Source: Gammaproteobacteria bacterium (lineage in GTDB: Bacteria; Pseudomonadota; Gammaproteobacteria; UBA4575). Taken from it: a DNA stretch of 5,995 bases. A program made the position numbers and the translations under genes. This document shows, piece by piece, positions 1-5,745 of this stretch. The notes under the pieces are model-generated. The model did not search any database, was not told the DNA's origin, and saw only the letters and a list, made by a program, of their open reading frames with translations. Every line of letters starts with the position of its first letter. Position 1 is the stretch's first letter. The DNA lies in the NCBI GenBank assembly GCA_027297825.1, contig JAPUHH010000176.1, positions 1 to 5,995 on the forward strand, written 5' to 3'.

Positions 1-115
1 TCAACCGGTGCGCCAGTTAATGCCATGGATGGCATGTAGTAGAGCAATGCAGGCGCAATTGCCGAGGATGCTGTAAGCGACTGATTTTTTTGCTTTTCGC
101 TAATAAAAAAATTGT
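1..115. other. Leader region upstream of pip, no supportable gene
   Basis: I see no gene I can defend here. Two + frames run in from the left edge and stop at 37-39 (TAG) and 74-76 (TAA), giving only 12 and 24 residues; neither tail is recognisable. A minus-strand frame is open across 1 to about 85 and reads like a small hydrophobic stretch, but it has no convincing start and is cut by the window edge. A T-rich tract (84-96) follows the second stop, but no GC-rich stem precedes it, so I do not call a terminator. There is no clear -35/-10 pair and no Shine-Dalgarno in front of the pip ATG at 116. Confidence 0.4.
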
Positions 116-1069
116 ATGGAATTACTTGAACTCTATCCAAGCATAGAACCGTATCACGAGTTTCAACTTAAAGTGGATGAGTTGCATACCGTATGGATTG
201 AAGAGTGCGGTAACCCTCATGGTCTTCCAGTGGTGTTTCTACATGGTGGTCCGGGTGCCGCTTGCGAGGCGTTTCAACGCCGATTTTTCGATCCAAAGTA
301 TTATCGGATTATTTTATTTGATCAACGTGGTTGCGGACGTTCTACCCCTCACGCTGAATTGCGCAACAATACTACACAAGACCTAGTGGCAGATATTGAG
401 CGGATTAGAAATTATTTGAATATTGAAAAATGGTTGGTATTTGGAGGTTCTTGGGGTTCTACTCTGGCACTTGCCTATGCGCAAGCGCATGCAAATCGTG
501 TTACAGGGTTAATTTTGCGCGGAGTTTTTCTCTGCCGCTCACGTGATATCCAGTGGTTTTACCAAGATGGCGCCAGCTATATTTACCCCGACCTTTGGCA
601 GCACTATATTCAAGTGATCCCAGAAGAAGAGCGCGATGATTTGCTGGCTGCGTTTTACAAACGCCTGATCTGTGATGATGAAGAAATCCAGATCGAAGCA
701 GCGCGTGCTTGGTCCATTTGGGAAGGTAGTACTTCTAACTTGATAACCAAACCCGCTGTATTAAATTATTTTTCGAATGACGCTATCGCCTTAAGCCTGG
801 CTCGCATCGAATGTCATTATTTTAATAACGATTCGTTTTTACGCAAAGAACAACTTTTGAAAGATGCATATAAGCTAGAGAATATTCCAGGTGTTATCGT
901 ACATGGGCGTTACGATGTAGTGTGTCCAATAGAGCAAGCTTTTGCATTACATCAAGCCTGGCCTAGTGCGGAATTTATAATAGCTCAGCAGTCAGGGCAT
1001 TCGGCAACGGAACCCGAAATTGTAGATGCGTTGATTCGAGCAACGCAAAAGTTTGGTCAGCTTACCTAA
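116..1069 (+). CDS. pip: Proline iminopeptidase (prolyl aminopeptidase, alpha/beta hydrolase, peptidase family S33)
   Basis: This cytoplasmic serine peptidase removes N-terminal proline from peptides. The 317 residues match the usual full length of the bacterial monomeric enzyme. Visible in order: LYPSIEPY near the N-terminus (6-13); the oxyanion loop HGGPG (43-47); FDQRGCGRS (68-76); NNTTQDLVADIER (84-96); the nucleophile elbow GGSWGS (110-115) with Ser112; a cap domain from about 130 to 245; then Asp267 in HGRYD and His295 in SGHS, completing the triad. Glu203 (in WEG) and Glu232 (in RIECHYF) sit where family enzymes bind the free amino terminus of the substrate. The ATG at 116 gives the normal family N-terminus, although the upstream bases are A-rich with no Shine-Dalgarno. 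dtd follows 49 bp later, a pairing also known in Pseudomonas. Function is assigned from family motifs and I see nothing degenerate. Confidence 0.96.
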   Translation: MELLELYPSIEPYHEFQLKVDELHTVWIEECGNPHGLPVVFLHGGPGAACEAFQRRFFDPKYYRIILFDQRGCGRSTPHAELRNNTTQDLVADIERIRNYLNIEKWLVFGGSWGSTLALAYAQAHANRVTGLILRGVFLCRSRDIQWFYQDGASYIYPDLWQHYIQVIPEEERDDLLAAFYKRLICDDEEIQIEAARAWSIWEGSTSNLITKPAVLNYFSNDAIALSLARIECHYFNNDSFLRKEQLLKDAYKLENIPGVIVHGRYDVVCPIEQAFALHQAWPSAEFIIAQQSGHSATEPEIVDALIRATQKFGQLT

Positions 1070-1118
1070 ACATGCTCAATATGATTCGTGCCACCCAAAT
1101 ATTTATTCAGTTCTAATC

Positions 1119-1556
1119 GTGATCGCGTTACTACAGCGTGTGCACCAAGCCAGTGTTTTCATAGACCAACAACGGATTGCGGAAATTAATCAAGGCTTGC
1201 TGGTATTCGTGGCCATACAAAAACATGATAATGAAGATGTCGCAATGCGCTTATCTGAGCGTGTAATCGGTTACCGTATTTTTGCGGATGAAGAAGGTAA
1301 GATGAATAAGAGTGTCGCAGATATACATGGCGGTGTGTTGTTAGTGCCACAATTTACCCTTGCAGCGGATACCAACAAAGGCATGAGGCCTAGCTTTTCG
1401 CGTACCGCGACCCCTGAGCAGGGAGCTGAGCTATTTGATTATTTTTTGGACATAACAAAGTCGAAATATGCTACAGTTCATTCAGGTGAATTTGGCGCAG
1501 ATATGCAAATACACTTGATCAATGATGGTCCTGCCACTTTTTGGCTGCAACTATAA
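1119..1556 (+). CDS. dtd: D-aminoacyl-tRNA deacylase (GTG start)
   Basis: Dtd hydrolyses D-aminoacyl-tRNAs (and mischarged glycyl-tRNA) in the cytoplasm, keeping D-amino acids out of translation. It acts as a homodimer with an RNA-based catalytic mechanism. The frame is open from a TTG at 1053, but the family begins (M)IALLQRV, and the GTG at 1119 gives exactly 145 residues, the length of the E. coli protein. The longer version would add 22 unrelated residues and overlap pip by 17 bp. Visible: QRV (6-8), RVIGYRIF (48-55), EGKMN (59-63), the QFTLAAD active-site segment (78-84), GMRPSFS (88-94), and the C-terminal NDGPATFW (135-142) carrying the Gly-Pro pair at 137-138 that gives chiral selectivity. 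Two mild departures from the common motifs are Pro77 where Ser is usual and Ala139 where Val is usual. No clear Shine-Dalgarno precedes the GTG. Confidence 0.94.
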   Translation: MIALLQRVHQASVFIDQQRIAEINQGLLVFVAIQKHDNEDVAMRLSERVIGYRIFADEEGKMNKSVADIHGGVLLVPQFTLAADTNKGMRPSFSRTATPEQGAELFDYFLDITKSKYATVHSGEFGADMQIHLINDGPATFWLQL

Positions 1557-1616
1557 ATTTAGATTTAATTAAAACGACTCGCTTCTAACAAACCCCCTAA
1601 TACACTTTCTGCCGCT

Positions 1617-2210
1617 GTGACTTCTCGAACTGCAACCGTTGAACGCAATACCAATGAAACGCAAATTGCGATTCAAGTAAATTTAGATGGCCAGGGGAAA
1701 GCGACACTAAAGACCGGCCTGCCTTTCTTAGATCACATGCTTGACCAGATTGCACGTCACGGCATGTTAGATCTAGATATCGAGGCCCGCGGCGATCTAG
1801 ATATTGATGCCCACCACACAGTTGAAGATATTGGTATCACCCTAGGACAGGCTTTTACTAATGCAATGGGAGATAAAAAAGGTATGCGCCGATATGGCCA
1901 CGCCTATGTGCCCTTGGATGAGGCATTGTCTAGAGTGGTTATCGATTTTTCTGGTCGACCGGGCTTAGAATTTCGAGTGCAATTTCCGCGTGCGCGCATA
2001 GGTGATTTTGATGTAGACCTTATGCATGAATTTTTTCAAGGTTTTGTAAATCACGCAAATGTAAGCTTACATATTGATAATTTATTTGGAGCTAACTCAC
2101 ACCACATTGCAGAAACCATATTTAAGGCATTTGGGCGAGCCATTCGTATGGCTATCGAACACGATGAGCGTATGCAGGGAATAATCCCAAGCACAAAAGG
2201 GAGTCTCTAG
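1617..2210 (+). CDS. hisB: Imidazoleglycerol-phosphate dehydratase, monofunctional (GTG start)
   Basis: HisB dehydrates imidazole glycerol phosphate to imidazole acetol phosphate in histidine synthesis, acting as a metal-dependent 24-mer. At 197 residues this is the dehydratase alone, without the N-terminal phosphatase domain of enterobacterial HisB. Motifs in order: RNTNETQI (10-17), FLDHML (37-42), HHTVED (66-71), RRYGHAYVPLDEALSR (91-106), SGRPGL (112-117), EFFQGF (138-143), SHHIAE (161-166) and the C-terminal PSTKG (191-195). These include the two HHxxE-type metal-binding segments expected for the family. GTG 1617 is chosen because no ATG lies between it and the in-frame TAA about 50 bp upstream, and it gives the standard family N-terminus and length. 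No Shine-Dalgarno is evident. A second copy of the coding tail lies just downstream at 2275-2313. Confidence 0.96.
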   Translation: MTSRTATVERNTNETQIAIQVNLDGQGKATLKTGLPFLDHMLDQIARHGMLDLDIEARGDLDIDAHHTVEDIGITLGQAFTNAMGDKKGMRRYGHAYVPLDEALSRVVIDFSGRPGLEFRVQFPRARIGDFDVDLMHEFFQGFVNHANVSLHIDNLFGANSHHIAETIFKAFGRAIRMAIEHDERMQGIIPSTKGSL

Positions 2211-2227
2211 GTTGTTTTGTTTACGTG
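2172..2227 (+). repeat. Upstream copy of a diverged direct repeat (end of intact hisB plus 17 bases)
   Basis: This stretch aligns without gaps to 2275-2330 at an offset of 103 bp. From 2181 to 2227, 33 of 47 bases are identical by hand count. Within the coding part (2181-2210) all ten differences are synonymous, including TAG against TAA at the stop. Past the stop, 13 of 17 bases agree. Upstream of about 2172 the similarity is lost. Confidence 0.8.
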
Positions 2228-2274
2228 CAGACAGGCCTCATCAACTAAAGGTTGTTTGTAGGATGCTATTGTTT

Positions 2275-2313
2275 TTGCACGAGATTATTCCGTCGACCAA
2301 AGGAAGTCTTTAA
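2275..2313 (+). pseudogene. Remnant of a second hisB 3' end (encodes IIPSTKGSL and stop)
   Basis: Codons 2284-2313 read Ile-Ile-Pro-Ser-Thr-Lys-Gly-Ser-Leu-stop, identical in protein to the end of HisB, while the DNA differs at 10 of 30 bases, always silently (for example AGC against TCG for the same Ser). The preceding Leu-His-Glu codons (2275-2283) sit where HisB has Met-Gln-Gly, and further upstream the frame no longer resembles HisB. Silent-only divergence means this tail evolved for some time as the end of a working hisB, so it is not a recent slippage copy. My inference is that it is the tail of a resident or donor allele left after duplication or recombinational replacement. The tail belongs to a 16-codon frame with an ATG at 2263, which I do not think is translated. 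Similarity continues to about 2330. Confidence 0.75.
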
Positions 2314-2397
2314 GTTGTATTGCTTATGAGAAAATTGATTCCATTAGGGAAAAGTGTTTCGTAGTAGAACATACGAAGCTGAATGTTGGCTATTTGA

Positions 2398-3057
2398 ATG
2401 AGTAATATTGCTATTGTTGATTATGGTATGGGTAATCTGTATTCGGTAGCGAAGGCTGTCGAGCATGTTGCGGCTGCCGCAGATCGTATCAGTATTACTT
2501 CTAGCCCAAAAGAAATTGCGGCCAGTGATAAAATAATATTTCCTGGCCAAGGTGCTGCCAAAGACTGTATGACGGCTTTAATAGAGCTTGAGTTACAAAC
2601 GGCAATTATTGATGCTGCACAACAAAAACCCTTTTTGGGAATATGCATGGGAATGCAAGTGCTAATGAATACCAGCGAAGAAAATAGCGGCACTCAATGT
2701 TTAGCCTTTTATGAAGGCGGCGTAGAGTATTTTGGCAACCATGTTTCTATTGGTGCGTCTGAAGGTAGTGTAAAAGTGCCACATATGGGTTGGAATTGTA
2801 TCGAACAGCAACAAAATCACCCTTTATGGAAAGGTATACCAGAGTCTAGTTATTTTTATTTTGTGCATAGTTATTTTGTGCGCTGCGATCAACAAGAGTT
2901 AGTTGCAGGCACCACTGATTACGGGCTAACCTTTACTTCTGCCATTGCAAAAGACAATGTGTTTGCAATGCAGTGTCACCCAGAGAAAAGTGCAAAAGCA
3001 GGTTTGCAACTGCTGAGTAACTTTAGTCAATGGGATGGAAACAACGTAGCTAACTAA
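2398..3057 (+). CDS. hisH: Imidazole glycerol phosphate synthase, glutaminase subunit
   Basis: HisH hydrolyses glutamine and passes ammonia through the HisF barrel to its active site. It is a class I glutamine amidotransferase of 219 residues, slightly longer than many relatives because of a short polar tail after SNFSQW. Visible: IVDYGMGNL (6-14), the oxyanion-region PGQGA (49-53), the nucleophile Cys83 in LGICMGMQ (80-87), VPHMGWN (127-133), FVHSYF (155-160), and the His194/Glu196 pair in QCHPEKS (192-198), so the Cys-His-Glu triad is complete. The ATG at 2398 gives the standard start of the family. It lies 187 bp after hisB, an unusually wide gap for this gene pair, and the gap contains the hisB tail remnant. 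No Shine-Dalgarno is evident. HisF is encoded two genes downstream. Confidence 0.95.
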   Translation: MSNIAIVDYGMGNLYSVAKAVEHVAAAADRISITSSPKEIAASDKIIFPGQGAAKDCMTALIELELQTAIIDAAQQKPFLGICMGMQVLMNTSEENSGTQCLAFYEGGVEYFGNHVSIGASEGSVKVPHMGWNCIEQQQNHPLWKGIPESSYFYFVHSYFVRCDQQELVAGTTDYGLTFTSAIAKDNVFAMQCHPEKSAKAGLQLLSNFSQWDGNNVAN

Positions 3058-3083
3058 AAATTTTTCATGTCTAGATTAATAAA

Positions 3084-3821
3084 ATGATTGTTATACCTGC
3101 TATTGATTTAAAAGATGGTAAATGTGTGCGTTTGCGCCAAGGCGCTATGGACGAAGTTACGGTCTTCTCGGATGACCCAGTTGCCATTGCGGATCAGTGG
3201 GTAGAACAAGGCGCGCAACGTATTCATATCGTAGATTTGGATGGCGCAACATCGGGGGCCCCAAAAAATGCAGAAATAATTCACGCCATTGCCTCTAATC
3301 ATCCGAACATTCCTATACAAGTTGGTGGCGGTATTCGTGATGAAGATACCGTGCAAGCTTATCTCGACGTAGGTGTGCAGTATGTCATTATTGGTACCAA
3401 AGCGGTAAGTGCTCCACATTTTGTCAATGATTTATGTCTCGAATTTCCAGGACATATTATTATTGGCTTAGACGCAAAAGATGGCAAAGTTGCGATCGAT
3501 GGCTGGTCAAAGTTATCGCACCACGACGTCATCGACATGGCGCAGCATTTTGAAGCAGACGGCGTTGCTGCTATTGTATTCACCGATATCGGTCGTGATG
3601 GCATGATGCGTGGAGTAAATGTTGAGTCAACCGTAGAGCTTGCTAGCGCTATTCATATCCCCGTTATTGCCTCGGGTGGAGTCACAGATGAAAATGATAT
3701 CAAAAGATTATGTGAATCTGATGAGGAAGGTATTGTGGGGGTTATTGTTGGCCGTGCTCTTTACGAGGGCACCATAAAGCTGCAGCATGCTCAAAATCTT
3801 GCCGACTCCTATCAGTCTTAG
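3084..3821 (+). CDS. hisA: Phosphoribosylformimino-5-aminoimidazole carboxamide ribotide isomerase
   Basis: HisA is a cytoplasmic (beta/alpha)8 barrel that performs the Amadori rearrangement of ProFAR to PRFAR, the substrate of HisF. The 245 residues equal the E. coli length. The two catalytic aspartates are visible: Asp8 in IPAIDLKDG at the end of strand 1, and Asp130 in IIIGLDAKDG at strand 5. Phosphate-binding loops typical of the fold are QVGGGIR (79-85) in the first half and ASGGV (196-200) plus VGRALYEG (222-229) in the second, reflecting the half-barrel duplication shared with HisF. TDIGRDGMM (167-175) is also characteristic. The ATG at 3084 gives the normal MIVIPAIDL start. It follows hisH by 26 bp of AT-rich sequence with no Shine-Dalgarno. 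Confidence 0.96.
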   Translation: MIVIPAIDLKDGKCVRLRQGAMDEVTVFSDDPVAIADQWVEQGAQRIHIVDLDGATSGAPKNAEIIHAIASNHPNIPIQVGGGIRDEDTVQAYLDVGVQYVIIGTKAVSAPHFVNDLCLEFPGHIIIGLDAKDGKVAIDGWSKLSHHDVIDMAQHFEADGVAAIVFTDIGRDGMMRGVNVESTVELASAIHIPVIASGGVTDENDIKRLCESDEEGIVGVIVGRALYEGTIKLQHAQNLADSYQS

Positions 3822-3858
3822 CGAGTTCTATAATTATTTCGTCTAGAAATGTGTTTAA

Positions 3859-3878
3859 GGTTTTGCTTTGGTAAAACC
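3859..3878 (+). other. Small inverted repeat in the hisA-hisF gap
   Basis: In the 92-bp gap between hisA and hisF, GGTTTT and AAAACC form a perfect 6-bp inverted repeat around an 8-base loop. The stem is AT-rich and no T-run follows, so it is not a convincing intrinsic terminator. It could be a weak RNA hairpin that affects mRNA stability, or it could be chance. Confidence 0.3.
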
Positions 3879-3913
3879 ATGTCCAGAATTATTTTAATAA
3901 GACCTAGCCATTT

Positions 3914-4687
3914 ATGCCTCTCGCAAAACGAATTATTCCTTGTTTAGATGTTGACGCAGGTCGCGTTGTAAAGGGCGTTAAGTTTGTCGATATACGAGAT
4001 GCTGGCGACCCTGTCGAAATTGCCAGGCGTTATGACAACGAAGGTGCAGATGAAATTACCTTTCTAGATATCACCGCGAGTTCAGATAATCGCGACACCA
4101 TTGCACAGGTGGTTAAAAAAGTGGCTGCACAAGTTTTTATCCCACTTACAGTAGGTGGCGGCATTCGTAAAGTAGAAGATATTCGCACCATGTTAAATGC
4201 GGGTGCTGATAAGGTGGGCATTAATACTGCGGCAGTATTTAATCCAGAGCTGGTGCAACAGGCGAGCAAAAAAGTTGGTTCGCAATGTATCGTCGTCTCC
4301 ATCGATGCAAAGCGAGTGAATGGAGAAGATGAGCCATCAAAATGGGAGATATTTACTCACGGGGGGCGCAAACCCACTGGTATAGATGCCGTGGAATGGG
4401 CCATCAAAATGGAAGATTTTGGAGCTGGAGAGATTCTACTGACAAGCATGGACCGCGATGGTACTAAAATTGGGTTTGATCTTGAGCTGACTCGAACGAT
4501 CAGTGAAACCGTTGGTATTCCAGTAATCGCCTCTGGGGGAGTTGGCACATTGGCACATTTAGCAGAAGGCGTGACAATAGGCAAAGCCGATGCGGTTTTG
4601 GCGGCCAGTATTTTTCATTTTGGTGAATTTTCAATTCAACAAGCAAAACAGTACATGGCTTCACAAGGTATTGCAGTGAGGAGCTAG
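3914..4687 (+). CDS. hisF: Imidazole glycerol phosphate synthase, cyclase subunit
   Basis: HisF joins ammonia from HisH with PRFAR, giving imidazole glycerol phosphate for HisB and AICAR, which returns to purine synthesis. It is a (beta/alpha)8 barrel of 257 residues, the usual length. The catalytic aspartates are visible: Asp12 in IIPCLDVDAGRVVKG and Asp131 in VVSIDAKR. Other family segments are FLDITAS (50-56), LTVGGGIR (78-85), GADKVGINTAAV (97-108), LLTSMDRDGTKIGFD (175-189) and ASGGVG (206-211), including the phosphate loops. The ATG at 3914 gives the standard MPLAKRIIPCLDVD start, with no Shine-Dalgarno. It comes 92 bp after hisA and is followed by 110 bp before hisE, where some bacteria carry hisI. 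Confidence 0.97.
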   Translation: MPLAKRIIPCLDVDAGRVVKGVKFVDIRDAGDPVEIARRYDNEGADEITFLDITASSDNRDTIAQVVKKVAAQVFIPLTVGGGIRKVEDIRTMLNAGADKVGINTAAVFNPELVQQASKKVGSQCIVVSIDAKRVNGEDEPSKWEIFTHGGRKPTGIDAVEWAIKMEDFGAGEILLTSMDRDGTKIGFDLELTRTISETVGIPVIASGGVGTLAHLAEGVTIGKADAVLAASIFHFGEFSIQQAKQYMASQGIAVRS

Positions 4688-4720
4688 CTCAGTTTTTAGA
4701 GAGCAACTCATCGTGAAAAT

Positions 4721-4755
4721 AGATTCCCTGTTGTAGGCATGGGATACTCTGTTGT
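4721..4755. repeat. Imperfect 14-bp direct repeat, period 21, in the hisF-hisE gap
   Basis: Positions 4721-4734 and 4742-4755 match at 11 of 14 bases by hand count, both ending in CTGTTGT. The 21-bp spacing is about two helical turns, as seen for paired protein-binding sites. It lies in the 110-bp gap between hisF and hisE. There is no recognised operator consensus and no strong promoter beside it, so regulatory meaning is speculation. Confidence 0.3.
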
Positions 4756-4797
4756 CAATACTTGTATACATTAGCTGTTAAGCCGATCACTATTAAA

Positions 4798-5118
4798 ATG
4801 AGCACAAATGAAACTTTACGAGAGCTGTCTGAGATACTAGAGCAACGCAAAAGCAGTAAAGCTGATGAGTCATACGTGGCAAGTTTGTATGCATCGGGAC
4901 TTGAAAAAATTCTCAGTAAAATAAGTGAAGAAGCCCGCGAGACGGTCGATGCGGCAAGAGAAAATGATGTGCAACATTTAATCCATGAAGTGGCAGATCT
5001 TTGGTTTCATTGCATGGTATTACTGGCACATAAAAATACCAGCTATGAGGTGGTACTAGAAGAACTTAGCAAAAGATTTGGAATATCGGGCCTAGTAGAA
5101 AAGGCACAACGCAACTAA
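4798..5118 (+). CDS. hisE: Phosphoribosyl-ATP pyrophosphohydrolase
   Basis: HisE hydrolyses phosphoribosyl-ATP to phosphoribosyl-AMP and pyrophosphate, the second step of histidine synthesis. It belongs to the all-alpha NTP pyrophosphatase (MazG-like) superfamily. With the ATG at 4798 the protein is 106 residues, the size of a stand-alone HisE rather than a HisI-HisE fusion. Visible: ESYVASLYASGLEKILSK (24-41), the metal-binding acidic set Glu44, Glu45 and Glu48 in SEEARE with Glu64 and Asp67 in HEVADLWFH, and the family ending SGLVEKAQR (97-105). A TTG at 4762 would add 12 unrelated residues and is rejected. hisI is not beside it. tatA begins 46 bp downstream, and the hisE-tatABC linkage is also known in Pseudomonas. 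Confidence 0.95.
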   Translation: MSTNETLRELSEILEQRKSSKADESYVASLYASGLEKILSKISEEARETVDAARENDVQHLIHEVADLWFHCMVLLAHKNTSYEVVLEELSKRFGISGLVEKAQRN

Positions 5119-5152
5119 AAAATTGGTAATAAATATTTTTAGGTATTTTATC

Positions 5153-5156
5153 GGAG
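5153..5156 (+). promoter_or_regulatory. Shine-Dalgarno GGAG for tatA
   Basis: GGAG ends 8 bases before the tatA ATG at 5165, which fixes that start. It is the only clear ribosome binding site that I find in front of a gene in this window. This may reflect the large excess of TatA over TatB and TatC that the translocase needs (inference from known Tat stoichiometry). Confidence 0.7.
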
Positions 5157-5164
5157 TGTAGATT

Positions 5165-5347
5165 ATGTCAATCGGACCATTACAGCTACTTATCGTCTTA
5201 CTAATTATTGTGTTAATTTTTGGTACGAAAAAGCTACGCAACATGGGCGGAGATTTAGGTGGCGCAATCAAAAGTTTTAAAAAATCCATGAAAGATGAAG
5301 GCAAACCGGAAGATTCTGAAAGCAATGAACTTCCACCCAAAGATTGA
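5165..5347 (+). CDS. tatA: Sec-independent (twin-arginine) translocase subunit TatA
   Basis: TatA oligomers are recruited to the TatBC-substrate complex in the inner membrane and allow folded proteins to cross. The 60-residue protein has the expected plan: a short N-terminus with a polar residue (Gln7) entering a single transmembrane helix (about 6-19), the hinge FGTKKL (19-24), an amphipathic helix (about 25-43, with GGDLGGAIKSFKKSM) lying on the membrane, and a short acidic, disordered tail. FGTKKL rather than VGPERLP marks it as TatA, not TatB. The tail is shorter than in E. coli TatA (89 residues), which is common and not a truncation. It lies 46 bp after hisE, with a good Shine-Dalgarno. 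Confidence 0.95.
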   Translation: MSIGPLQLLIVLLIIVLIFGTKKLRNMGGDLGGAIKSFKKSMKDEGKPEDSESNELPPKD

Positions 5348-5361
5348 TTCTTAATTAACCA

Positions 5362-5745
5362 ATGTTTGATTTTGGGTTTTGGGAGCTTTCCATTGTAATG
5401 GTGGTTGCACTATTAGTGGTAGGGCCAGAGCGTCTTCCGCAATTAGCTGGCCAAGCGGGCAAATGGATTGGTAAGGCCAAGCGTATCCTGGCAGGCATTC
5501 GTTCTGATATTGAGTCAGAAATTAAAGCTTTAGAGTTAAAAGAGATCTTGGAAAAACAACAAGGCGAAATTGGTGAATTAAAAGAAATTCTGAAAGGTAC
5601 GCAGCAAGAATTAGAAAAAGACTTTGATCAGGACCAAGACGGCGGTGACCGAGAACTTATCAAAGCCGTTGAAGAACATATCGAATCTAACAAGCAACAG
5701 GAATTAACTTTAAGCTCTGAAGCTAAAAAGCATGAAGCCGACTGA
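5362..5745 (+). CDS. tatB: Sec-independent (twin-arginine) translocase subunit TatB
   Basis: TatB pairs with TatC to form the receptor for twin-arginine signal peptides. The 127 residues begin MFDFGFWEL with the conserved Glu8, followed by a transmembrane helix (about 6-20), the hinge VGPERLPQLA (20-29) diagnostic of TatB, an amphipathic helix to about 45, then a long charged helical region (about 47-90, rich in Glu, Lys and Leu) and an acidic tail. The ATG at 5362 is 14 bp after the tatA stop, with no clear Shine-Dalgarno. Its 3' end overlaps the tatC start by 14 bp, which suggests translational coupling. Confidence 0.95.
   Translation: MFDFGFWELSIVMVVALLVVGPERLPQLAGQAGKWIGKAKRILAGIRSDIESEIKALELKEILEKQQGEIGELKEILKGTQQELEKDFDQDQDGGDRELIKAVEEHIESNKQQELTLSSEAKKHEAD

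Noticed and set aside
20..35. 6-bp inverted repeat ATGCCA/TGGCAT near the left edge
   Set aside because: It is short, has no context to interpret it, and is not followed by a T-run.
177..386. 69-codon + frame inside pip
   Set aside because: It is an alternative frame within a complete pip gene, with no recognisable product.
1557..1616. Histidine attenuator or leader peptide before hisB
   Set aside because: There is no run of His codons, no competing stem-loops and no T-rich terminator in the 60-bp gap.
2344..2693. Minus-strand open frames across hisH (2344-2550 and 2421-2693)
   Set aside because: They lie antisense to a well-supported hisH, have no recognisable domain, and look like shadow frames.
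3056..3065. AAAAATTTTT palindrome just after hisH
   Set aside because: It is an AT-only stem with no GC core and hisA follows at once; most likely chance in AT-rich sequence.
3108..4584. Minus-strand open frames inside hisA and hisF
   Set aside because: Their coding phase mirrors the true genes, they have no family resemblance, and hisA and hisF are complete with catalytic residues.
4681..4690. Perfect 10-bp palindrome GAGCTAGCTC at the hisF stop, followed by a short T-run
   Set aside because: With a minimal loop only about 3 base pairs can form, too weak for an intrinsic terminator.
4762..4797. Upstream TTG start for hisE, adding 12 residues
   Set aside because: The ATG at 4798 gives the normal HisE length and N-terminus; the extension has no family match.
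5123..5149. Possible tatA promoter (TTGGTA and TATTTT)
   Set aside because: The spacer is only 15 bases and the -10 box is weak; such pairs are expected by chance in AT-rich gaps.
5092..5340. 82-codon minus-strand frame over tatA
   Set aside because: It is antisense to tatA, which has a clear Shine-Dalgarno and family motifs.
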